Assembly: GCA_963978905.1 (NCBI GenBank) | Contig: OZ022261.1 | Span: 1,923,992-1,987,991 of the forward strand | Source: Trichostrongylus colubriformis | Lineage: Eukaryota > Nematoda > Chromadorea > Rhabditida > Trichostrongylidae | Direction of reading: 5' to 3' | DNA length: 64,000 nucleotides | In this document: in pieces, positions 55,801 through 64,000 of the stretch | Layout: the number at the start of each line of letters is the position of its first letter | How positions within the stretch are numbered: the first letter of the stretch is position 1 | The notes under the pieces: model-generated | Told to the model about the DNA's origin: nothing | Databases searched by the model: none | What the model saw: only the letters and a program-made list of their open reading frames with translations | Program-made: the position numbers and the translations under genes

Positions 55801-58208
55801 AATTACTTCCGACTTCTCAAGAGTAGATGATGATTCGATTAGTAATCCTTTTGTATATTTCCGCCGTCTACCTTGCTCAAGGCTTACTACTATTCACTAC
55901 AATATTACTTCGTTCGCGTCTACCATATTGTGCTTGATCTTACGCACTCTTTAAAGAGTCCAGAAGGGGCAAATTCGGCAGGCTGTGGAGTTTGAAAGTA
56001 GGGGTGCTCAGCAGTGTAACATTAGAGGAAGAATGAAATAAAACGGAGGAGAAAGTTCAACAACAACTGAGACTTCAAAATGATTATTCAAAAGGCCCCT
56101 CAAAACTATCGAAAGTCTTGAAAATATTTTTGCGATATCTCGGCGTTTAACGCCTTCTTCAGGCCTGAAACTGTGGAAGTTAGCTAACGTATGATACACA
56201 TTGTATACAATGTGTATCATACCATATTAGCTAGCATATGATACACATTGTATACAATGTGTATCATATGTGAGCTAACTTCCACAGTTTCAGGCCTGAA
56301 GAAGGCGTTAAATGCCGAAATATAGCAAAAATATTTTCAAGACTTCCGAGACTTTTGAGGGGTCTTTTGAGTCTTTTGGATAAATATTTTGGAGTCTCAA
56401 TTGTTGTTGAACATTCAGATAATCATGAGACTTCGGAACAGCACAATATTAAAACGGAGAAAATCCGAGAAATAGGAGCGTGAAACCTCCTTATCGCTCC
56501 TTCTCTTTCGCGCCCCTCTGCGTCACAAGCCGCCGGTGAGTTAGACTGCAGAGGGGCGAGAGGCCAAGTCAGCCGGCCGCGAACATTGTCCCGCCGCTGC
56601 CGGCAACTCACCCGACGGATAATCGGCAGCACGAGCAGCACGACACACGGTGCTGCGGGATCGTGAGAATACTCTGAGCCGCGCTTTTTTCATGCGAGTT
56701 TCGCCACATTACGTCTTCTGAAGCGGCACATCTCTTTTCAGAGAACTTGATTTCCCAGTTCCCACTTCTCCTATACCCCCACGATGCTTTTAAGGTTGAG
56801 ATAGTGAGATTAATCAATTATTATAATTCACAGTTTTCTTTTTTTCGAAGGGTTTTTCAGCACCGAAATTACGTATCTGTTGTATTACGGATTTAGGAGG
56901 TCGACGATCGAAAAGGAGAACGTGCGTGTCAATTGTTTGGAAGACTCAACGCCACATGCATGAACTCTGTGGAAGCTATGAAACACAATAGTATGATCGC
57001 TCGTCAGAAAGTGGAGCTGATTGATTTGGTTAGTACCCTGGGTTTTACAGATGATCCATTTTATTTTCGCTCTATCACGTGCTCGAATTCCGCAAAGGCT
57101 CATCTGAGTTTATAACGGTATACACATGTATTCCATTACTAACATGCTCAAATTATTGAGGTTTCTTCAAAAAGGAGGTCACCATTTTCGAATACATTAT
57201 GTTGGCGCATTTGGGAAAACCCGTGTGAATTCGTCGATAAAAGGAAATGCTACATATGCTTCGAAGTTTTGTGGAGAACCCGCCAATTATTGCATTATGA
57301 GGAGAAATATTTTTCGAGATTTTTTGAATTAACTCCGCAATCCTATTCTTTTTAAGGTGCGAAGAGGTTGTGGAGTAAGACTTCAATCGTCCGTTCATAA
57401 AACTTAGTGAAGCATGTCTTTGCACAGGAAAATAAATCCTTCATGTTGTTCGGAGACTCGACACGGCGCCGTTCCGTGAAAACCGGCCCTAGCGCCGTCT
57501 ATTCCGATTAAGAAATTCAGGAATAAACATGATTGATTCCCAAGTGCTTGGGATGAGGGAACAGCGATGGTTTTCAAAAAGTCCGGTTCGGGATTTGTGG
57601 ATTTTTGGCGTAGCGGCATAATCGAAATTTTTTATTGATATACTGGATTGAGACTCCTTATCAGCGAGCACTCCAGAAATCATCCAATTTTCTTCCTGGA
57701 TCTCTTCATCGGAATGGACGGCCTCAGGGCCGCGTTCTACGGAACGGCGCTGTGTCGAGTCACTTACCTGGTGGAGGCGCTTGCCGGTACACTAGAATCC
57801 TATATTTAACTGGAGGCAATATTGCCGAACAACATTAAGGATAAAATTTCCCTGTACATGAATAATGTGCTCTTCTGTTTTTATGGACGAACGACTGACA
57901 CGTCATATCCCATAACCACACTACAATTTGTGGCTCAACGATAGGGACACCATAAGCCTTCGGCGCAGTCCTAAAAATCTGCTAACTATGTTGTATACTC
58001 TAATTTTATGAAATTTTATGGAAGTTCTATTTCGATTTTCCAGATTGAAATTGGAAAACAACATCAATTTGCTCAGCAGCTCAATCGCATCCGGAAAGAT
58101 CTAGAGATGGTGCTCGAGGACAACAGGGAACTTTCGAACTCACTCTCCAAGCGTTTACCAGAAAATCATTTCGTTCCACTTATGCAGACATCAAGGGCGA
58201 AATCATGA
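49864..58208 (+). CDS. CCDC22 homologue (Commander/CCC complex coiled-coil protein)
   Basis: Exons 49864-49913, 50191-50262, 50306-50321, 50835-50946, 51058-51168, 51247-51283, 52980-53124, 53419-53577, 54121-54306, 54350-54466, 54667-54777, 55299-55394, 56897-57028 and 58044-58208 join in phase to about 502 residues. The N terminus (MEEQDRQILEACRELQ, SLEQLSRNELVEFLTR, then KFGYQTLLYGSTAELR) follows the CCDC22 NN-CH domain. The C-terminal coiled coil follows it too: IGNVQKQNDDIDK, RISTRIDEVLFE, ACQLFGRLNATCMNSVEAM, LNRIRKDLEMVLEDNRELS. CCDC22 pairs with CCDC93 and COMMD proteins in endosomal cargo recycling (family knowledge). From exon 7 (52980) to the stop the model is firm. The 16-nt exon 3, the exon 5 acceptor, and 51284-52979 (a possible extra exon at 51865-51925) are uncertain. 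Human CCDC22 is 627 residues, so part of the linker is short or missed. Confidence 0.85.
49914..50190. other. intron 1 of CCDC22 gene with degenerate MITE sequence
   Basis: GACTGCGATTTTGCGGTGTC and the inverted GCAATCGCAAAAATGCAAAA are ends of the same degenerate element seen near 33005-33120. Confidence 0.45.
52310..52660 (+). mobile_element. MITE-like repeat, GGGGTGCTCAGCAG family (CCDC22 intron)
   Basis: Shares with 16985-17400 the CAGCCGGCCGTGAACGTTGT core, the CTTTCGCACCCCTCTGCCTC segment and the end AAGAACATGTATCCACAGTT plus CTCAGTTTTC. Its left end is truncated. Confidence 0.7.
55955..56810 (+). mobile_element. MITE-like repeat interrupted by a foldback element (CCDC22 intron)
   Basis: The left part (55955-56054, GAAAGTAGGGGTGCTCAGCA) and right part (56445-56810, GAGAAATAGGAGCGTG, CAGCCGGCCGCGAACATTGT, TCAGAGAACTTGATTTCCCA) are the two halves of the 16985-17400 family, split by 56055-56445. 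Confidence 0.75.
56055..56445. mobile_element. long foldback element nested in a MITE
   Basis: The arms are inverted copies of GTTCAACAACAACTGAGACT, CTTGAAAATATTTTTGCGAT, AACGCCTTCTTCAGGCCTGA, and a centre with ATACACATTGTATACAATGT on each side. The host repeat is duplicated at the junctions (AAAACGGAG at about 56040-56048 and about 56452-56460), consistent with a target-site duplication of about 10 bp. No coding capacity. Confidence 0.75.
57440..57835. mobile_element. MITE-like element in last CCDC22 intron
   Basis: TGTTCGGAGACTCGACACGG with CGCCGTTCCGTGAAAACCGG at the left, and the inverted TGTTCGGCAATATTGCC and GACTCGACACAGCGCCGTTC at the right. About 395 bp. Confidence 0.6.
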
Positions 58209-58253
58209 CGAATCAGACTAATATACATTATATCATTATAAGCTTGTTTGAAA

Positions 58254-58259
58254 AATAAA
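58254..58259 (+). terminator. AATAAA polyadenylation signal of CCDC22 gene
   Basis: Canonical hexamer 46 nt after the stop codon at 58206-58208. Confidence 0.75.
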
Positions 58260-59367
58260 TATTCAGCTATACTAAGTGTTCTGAACTAATCTTCAGCTCA
58301 CTTTCTGCGCAGAAGTCTTCGAGACATCCTACTGAGTTTAATCCCAGAGTTTGCTTTGGAATTTATGGAAGTTCTCTTTCTTGATTGCGATCTCGGTTTA
58401 ATGCTATATTTATCCCCTCAAACTCGAAATCTATTTCATGTTATTCCTTTTCTACAAAGGTTTCCATTTCGCTAACGAATGTTTGTTGAATGCTGTTCAA
58501 GGGGTGATTCATACTGGCCTATAGAATCTCATACGGGATCTTAAATGTACAGGAAGTACAAAAAAAGCAGCTTTTTCTCTCCCACTTTTAACCCATTTTT
58601 AGTCGAACTGCAGCAGATTCTAACAAGGTATTTCCATCCCCGAATTTAAAAGCACACCTCAAACTATCACTAAACTCCGTAACAGCCTTCTGCACGAGCA
58701 GAATCGGAAGCTCTTCCTGATTGAATATGATGTGGCACCTCAACTCGGCAAAATCTTAGATTCGTCACCTCCGCTCACAACCTTGCTAAGGTCCGTTAGA
58801 CTCCCAACATCCCTCGTTTCCAAGAACCAAAATGTGCCATTACCACTGAAAACCCTGCGGAGGGGGGTTTGAGGATGAGAAATGACACTTCGGATCATTG
58901 CAGCGTTGTCCAAGCAGCGTGGGCTATGTGGCTTCCATGAACCGAAGGGCCAAACCTTAGGATGCTTCCCACAAAAGACCTACCATGGAACCTTGCTCCA
59001 CCGTTTCAAGCGGACCTTGATACCGTAAGTGCTGTGGAGCCCGGCTGTGCCTACTGGAGGCTCCGTATTCTGATGATGGTGAAGGTAATGACTCTCAGCT
59101 TGTTCCTGCTTCTAGAGGAACATTCCGAGAATATTTTGCCCCAACTTTTTTATTTCTTTCATTACCCTCTGTCCTGTTCACTTGGCGGATGTGAGCCATG
59201 AGCAAAATTACTCCTTTTTTTGGCACCCCCTGTACACTACACATCTGCGTAAAAGCTGGCTAAACCAAGCCATCTTGAACGAGCCTGCCCGCCTTTTGGA
59301 AGCGAATACTATTGCGCCATCACAACACTGGAAGAAGATTGCAGTGAGAATGGGGACACGGCGCGGG
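58260..59367. other. intergenic, no gene seen
   Basis: No family pattern in the open frame 58962-59201 plus and no splice-consistent partners. Confidence 0.45.
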
Positions 59368-59868
59368 TGTGTGCCTTATGTCAAGATTTCGCACCATGGC
59401 GAGCAGCGTGCAACACGGTGTGTGCGAGCATTCCGCTCCGCTACCATTGGGCCTTACTAGTTAGAGGGGTGACGGTTGGGACACACGGTCAGTGAGGTCA
59501 CTAGGCCACGTCCATCCGCGCGCGGCGGATTGCAATCAGATAAAGACAGGTAAAGACACACTGCCAAAGCTCTTCTCCTGAAAAGGCTCAAACAAATCTG
59601 AGAGAGCTCAGACGGCGATGGACACATCGCCACTCGGATAATTTGCGAAGCGTCGCCGCGCGCGGTGACCCAACCTCACGCAGAGGTCAAAACTCGTGTG
59701 TCCTACATCCGGTTTTAGAGCGATTACACGATAATGCTAGGGGTGCCATGCATAGTTGACCTGTAATCGCTTTGGGACCCAACAACACGGTGCTTTGATT
59801 TGCGCCCGCATCTCTTCGCTTGCGACACACCGCGGTGCGAAATCCTGACATGAGGTCACACAGCCACG
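59368..59868. mobile_element. cluster of CTTATGTCAG-family MITE parts and a dispersed repeat
   Basis: 59368-59393 carries a single end (GTGCCTTATGTCAAGATTTC). 59465-59560 is the inverted copy of 33955-34045. 59695-59868 is a second member of the 7590-7810 family, with GTGTGTCCTACATCC at the left and the inverted GTGTGACCTCATGTCAGGAT at the right, and a shared inner AGCGATTACACGATAA. Confidence 0.6.
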
Positions 59869-60098
59869 CCAGCAGACTGGTGTTGGGCATTGCTCAGAGG
59901 TGGCGATTCTGGCAATTACGCCAATAGGCGAAAGGAGAATGATAGGATGCGTAGTATAGAAAAGGCGATCAGGCAGATCCTTGCAATGAATTGGTGGTTT
60001 GACGGTAAACATTTGTGCGGTGTCTTATATCAAGTGATCCTTCATAATCGACTGATACGAGCGATTGATTAAACATAATAAATAACCAATATATAAAC

Positions 60099-60165
60099 CG
60101 GAAGTTTGTGTGTGGTGTGTGTAGTGTGTGTGGCTGTGTGTATCAGTGTGTACATATGTGTGTGA
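60099..60165. repeat. degenerate (GT)n microsatellite
   Basis: GT-rich run with interruptions (GTGTGTGGTGTGTGTAGTGT and following). Confidence 0.85.
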
Positions 60166-60739
60166 ACAAAAGTGAAGGAAGTCTATAGCGGCGGGAAGTC
60201 TCACATCTGAAGTGACAAGCCAATCCCTGGACTTTAAACCGATAGAAACACATGTGCTGAAAGCTCGAGAGACGCTTTTCACTGAAAATTGGTAGGAGAG
60301 ACGAAAAATGCACCCATCTAGTAGGAGAATAGAATGCCTTGCCTCATACAGTTATTGAGAAGCTCATGGACTCCATGCCGTTCCGAAATGCCGCTGTCAT
60401 CAAAATTCATGGCTCTCCTTTGAAATATTGATGTTTATCACGATTTGCCAGTTCTATACTTCAGAAGACCCGTTTTTTCTTGCTTTTCCGTGTTTTCGAT
60501 GACTTTGTAATAACGCAGGTGAAGGTCCATGGAAGGAGTCTAGCGGCACCTAAATGGTAGCAAACATTCACAGTAGGTTTGGACACAAGGTACTGTAACT
60601 TGCTCAGTTTGGTCCAGCAGGAGGAACTTTATGGCAAAAAAAGCATTTGGCCGAAGACTTTTGAGCGCTACTGTATACTCCTCAGTCGAACTGCAAACAG
60701 ACTGGAAACCAATCGCAGGGTCTAACCTTTTTCTCAGGG

Positions 60740-61040
60740 GTGTGTGCCATTAGGACAGACGCATGTTTGACGCACGACGAGATGCTGCGGGATAGGAGCG
60801 CTGGCAAGCGAGGCCTTTCAGGAAATGGAGCGGTTTTTGAAAACGGTTTTTTGCATCATGTGGGGTACACATTCATTATGTAACTATCCTTCATTTTTCT
60901 GAGTAGCCCTAAAAATGTCAAAAAAGGGGTCGATGGTTCAATTCCCACTGAAGTCAAATTTTGCGAAATTTGGATTTTCAGTTTCTAGGTTCGTAAACAT
61001 TTGGATATAGATATGTTCAATACTCACATTGAGAACATCA
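60740..61040 (+). repeat. dispersed motif plus partial repeat R flanking collagen copy C
   Basis: GTGTGCCATTAGGACAGACG near 60743 is the dispersed motif. 60810-61040 is repeat R in the orientation opposite to units A and B, with a B-box match GGTTCAATTCC at 60935-60945. Confidence 0.65.
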
Positions 61041-61084
61041 GTGTTCAAAACGATCAGGGGTGCAAGCCATCGCCGTGTCTTCAC

Positions 61085-61767
61085 TACCATCTAGACACTC
61101 TTGGTCCTGCCGGTCCAGACAGTCCTTTTCTCCCTTAATTCCTGGGTAACCACGAGGTCCGGCCTCGCCGGGCTCTCCCTTAATCGAATCATCACATCTA
61201 GAGCTCTTAACAAGAAGAAATCATGCCAACATAGGCTCTTCACAAACATAGGCTTTTCACACGAACAAAAGCTGTCAAAATCTCATCGCAACACTTGTCA
61301 TTTTTCACGGTTCAATTGTTCTCAGAACTAACAATAAGTAGCATTGTTGTGTAGTAAAAAGAGTGAAATCATGGTCCGACGTATTAATGAGGTAGGCTGG
61401 GAAAGAGCAGGAGAAAATATGCACAATTTGATGTACAATTGTGTAAAGCAAAAGCGATGCATGCGATCCAGCAAAGCAAGCGTGCAGCGAACACAGTTAG
61501 CTGAAATTAGTTAAGGCTTCTTTCTTGCCTTCTCTCCTTTTTCTCCCATATCTCCCTTTGGACCGACTATCGTTCCCTTTGCCATCGTGGACGCGATGGG
61601 ACCGGGTTCCACGTGGACCTTGTGCACCCACGTCACCCTAAAAATTTTTTTATAAATACCTTAAGTCCTTTTCCTCCGACGTTTCCTCGTGGGCCTACTA
61701 TCGAGCCACAGCCCGTGAATTGCCGAGGCCCTGGTGGGCCAGGCGGTCCCTTATGTCCTATATCACT
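61085..61767 (-). pseudogene. type IV collagen fragment, inverted copy C
   Basis: Exons c1 (61767-61660), c2 (61637-61529) and c3 (61178 to about 61085) parallel copies A and B on the opposite strand. At the codon that is TGA in A and B, c1 has CAA, so the frame stays open (GPRQFTGCGS). The c1-c2 gap is the same 22 nt. c2 is 109 instead of 111 nt (a 2-nt loss after GPRG), breaking the frame. c3 begins GEPGEAGPRGYPGIKGEK, then shifts frame, and differs from A and B downstream. No NC1 sequence. Non-functional and independently degraded. Confidence 0.85.
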
Positions 61768-62650
61768 CTAGAAACAGCATAACGTTTTCGATTACGAAAA
61801 TTGAGTGCGGTATTTCAGAAAGTTCAATGAACGTCCAGGGCTTTGGATCATCCTGCTTCGCACTACCGGTCAGTCCTTCTCAAAAGGGGTGGGCTGGCAT
61901 AAGACAAGTGGCAGCTGTTGAAGAAGTCGGCTCTTACAAGCCTCTTATAAGCCCGGGGTACTCTTCTCATCGGGAATTTCGCCAGATATAGCCTTACACC
62001 TAGCTGTCATTGGCGGGAGCCTATTGAGGAGCCCTCATTAACCACATCACCGTAGCACTGTCCTCAAGCTCTCGTCGTGTATACCCGTCAGGCATACACG
62101 AGAACAAATTAGCGTTATCTGAACTCCTGAGCAGACTTATCTCGACCTTTCCTCGCCTTCGTCTGCGATGTTGTAACGTACATACGGCGGGTTTTGACAG
62201 GGCGTTTAATACATCCAAATACTGTCAGCACACCCTCTATCTTGTGGTGTGAAAAAGAGGTCGAAGTTCACAGCGAATAACGCGGAAGGTCTTTCAGGAA
62301 ATGAAGCGGTTTTTGAAAAAGGATTTTTGCATCATATGGGGGTATATACATCAAACACATAACTATCCCTCATTTTTCCTGAGCGGCCCTACAAACGCCA
62401 AAGAAGGGGTCGATGGTTCGATCCACACTGAAGACAATTTTTGCAAATTTTGGAATTTCAGTTTGGGTTCGTAGACATTTGGATGTAAATATGTTCAATT
62501 CTCGCTCTGATAGCATTACACTACTCCTCATTTTTATTTTTTAGCAAATTTACCGGTTCAATTATTTGAGCCTGCCAGTGCTCATGGAGCACGAACGAGA
62601 CGTTTTTGAATTCGATATTCGTACTCAGGGGGTCGAACTACCCCCAATGA
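61768..62650 (-). repeat. spacer and repeat R of inverted collagen unit C
   Basis: 61768-62270 matches the unit A spacer 20130-20600 in reverse complement. 62280-62650 is repeat R with a B-box match GGTTCGATCCA at 62415-62425. Together with the collagen fragment this is a full unit of the tandem family about 35 kb from units A and B. Confidence 0.7.
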
Positions 62651-62689
62651 TGTGTTTCTATCCAAGTTACTCAGTTACTCAGACTGCCT

Positions 62690-63020
62690 GGACTCAAAGG
62701 AGAGCTTGCATATGGTCTGCCTAGCCAACCTGGAACTCCTGGACAAAAGGGAGAGCCCGGACCGGTCGGAGTTTCTGGTCTTCCTGGACCTCAAGGTCCA
62801 CCTGGCTCCCACGAGTTTGATAAAGGATGGAATACCAGAACAGCCTGGAATGCCTGGTATACCAGGACTTTAAGGTGAAGCTGGATTCCCTGGAAGACCT
62901 GGAGATGTCGGATCACTCGGACTTCGTGTGTAAACGGACGGAAAGGAGAGAGCGGACTTCCTGGTCCTCCAGGACAATCTGGTGTCCCTGAAATACCTGA
63001 AGAGAAAGGATTCCCGGGTA
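62690..63020 (+). pseudogene. collagen fragment D (type IV-like), degenerate
   Basis: Gly-X-Y text ([30 protein letters not shown]), then a frameshift near 62825, [14 protein letters not shown], a [19 protein letters not shown], another stop, and a third frame with SGLPGPPGQSGVPEIPEEKG up to a gtaggt donor-like site near 63018. Distinct in sequence from copies A-C, so it derives from another part of a collagen gene. Pseudogene. Confidence 0.8.
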
Positions 63021-63524
63021 GGTTGCGCTTTGTACATACATAGATGTCACAGCTAAACGCTATAAGACCAACAACGATCAAACAACGATCAGATGTCGAC
63101 AAATGTATTGGGTCTTCCAAGTAGTGTCGCTTTTTTCAAGCGAAAATTTTTGCCATGCAATCACAAGTTTTCGCTGCATATCATTAATAATTCGGAAGTA
63201 AATTTTCTGCTCTACAAAATGACATGTTCAGTTTCCCATGTTAGAATGGCGCCGACGCTGGTGAAGAGGTAGATCCAGCAGACAAAAATTGGCCAGATCG
63301 GCAATTAATTAAAACACTATGTCTTACTTGAGGAGAACTAACCAATCATGTGTTCCATACTTAGCCCCGACCTCCTCTGCAAGTTCCACCAGTCGGTTGC
63401 TTGAGAAGTAACGTCGCTCTTTTCCCACATTTACGTATACAGACACATACATATCATATTAGAAATAAGGGTCTGTAGATCATTAATCTCATCTTTCTAT
63501 TATTCCATCAATGAAGTTTTCGGG
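63021..63524. other. intergenic, no gene seen
   Basis: Nothing supported. Confidence 0.45.
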
Positions 63525-63785
63525 TCAAATAAAGTCGGGGGGGGGGGGGGGGGGGAGACGCAACTTTGCGTCGACGTCGAAACTCCTTCCCCTTTCCCCT
63601 CCCTAGGCTTAGGCTAAAATTGATATCTCTTCCTTCCACATAAAAAAAGCATATGTCAAAGCATAAGTCTCATCTGCTTTAGCCTAAGCCTAGGGAGGGA
63701 AAGAAGCTTTGACGTGGGTGAAATGTCGACGCAAAGTTGCGTCTCTCTCCCCCCCCCCCCCCTCCCCCCGACTTTGCTTAACCCA
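63525..63785. mobile_element. MITE with homopolymer G/C ends, second copy
   Basis: GGGTCAAATAAAGTC, a G run, then GACGCAACTTTGCGTCGACG at the left. The inverse, GACGCAAAGTTGCGTCTC, a C run and GACTTTGCTTAACCC, at the right. Almost the whole 260 bp can fold back (CCTAGGCTTAGGCTAAA pairs with TTTAGCCTAAGCCTAGG). Confidence 0.85.
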
Positions 63786-64000
63786 AGTTCTCTACTGCAA
63801 ACTGATTTTGGCTAACAGTGCGCTACTTTTCAGTGAGCGATTCCGAAAACATGTGCGACTTGGCGTCTAGGTGGTGGCTTGAAACAGACTCACACACGTA
63901 ATTCGGGGCGCTTACCGCGCTCCGATAACGAACCGCGCGCGTCAGCTCGCGCTGTGGCGCCTTGGAATTGATAGCCTTCTCGATACGGTTGGTCGTTTTC
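63786..64000. other. window end, no gene seen
   Basis: GC-rich short motifs (CGCGCGCG-like near 63937) but no supported feature. Confidence 0.5.

Noticed and set aside
60025..60282. Minus-strand frame rich in His/Thr
   Set aside because: It is translation of the GT microsatellite.

Overview
This is a nuclear genome segment from a nematode, most likely a clade V strongylid (hookworm-like) worm. The evidence is small exons separated by GT-AG introns with TTTCAG-type acceptors, an NR5A/FTZ-F1 nuclear receptor of the NHR-25 type, type IV collagen fragments with nematode-like NC1 sequence, an RTE-type retrotransposon fragment, and very dense short inverted-repeat elements (MITEs). No operon, rRNA, functional tRNA or CRISPR array was seen.

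Three multi-exon genes can be assembled with splice phases that agree throughout. (1) An nhr-25 orthologue lies on the minus strand at 10468-14345: 12 exons, 515 residues, complete from zinc fingers and FTZ-F1 box to the AF-2 helix. (2) A Ser/Pro-rich gene that I cannot name lies on the minus strand at 32748-45278: 14 exons, 554 residues, with a basic nuclear-localisation-like stretch near the C terminus and a probable short isoform that ends inside an intron. (3) A CCDC22 homologue (Commander/CCC complex) lies on the plus strand at 49864-58208: at least 14 exons, about 502 residues. Genes 2 and 3 are divergently transcribed from a 4.6 kb intergenic region.

Layout: 1-10.4 kb is repeat-rich intergenic DNA, with a degenerate RTE fragment, a widely spaced inverted repeat pair and a MITE inserted in a minisatellite. 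10.5-14.3 kb is nhr-25. 14.4-19.9 kb is intergenic DNA with MITEs. 20-26.6 kb is a tandem segmental duplication carrying type IV collagen pseudogene copies A and B; copy A also holds a 530 bp MITE whose empty site is preserved in copy B. 26.7-32.7 kb is repeats. 32.7-45.3 kb is the unnamed gene, whose introns hold a (CAGA)n microsatellite and a long hairpin-forming inverted repeat built from the 3' end of another gene. 45.3-49.9 kb is the divergent intergenic region. 49.9-58.2 kb is the CCDC22 gene with nested MITEs in its introns. 58.3-64 kb is repeats, a third collagen copy (C) in opposite orientation, and a fourth, unrelated collagen fragment (D).

The three genes have no evident shared pathway. 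The most notable features are the 22-nt GT...AG gap kept in all three related collagen copies, the MITE insertions resolved to target duplications, the intronic 495 bp-arm hairpin, and the possible intronic-polyadenylation isoform of the unnamed gene. All identifications rest on reading the sequence and remembered family patterns; no search was run.
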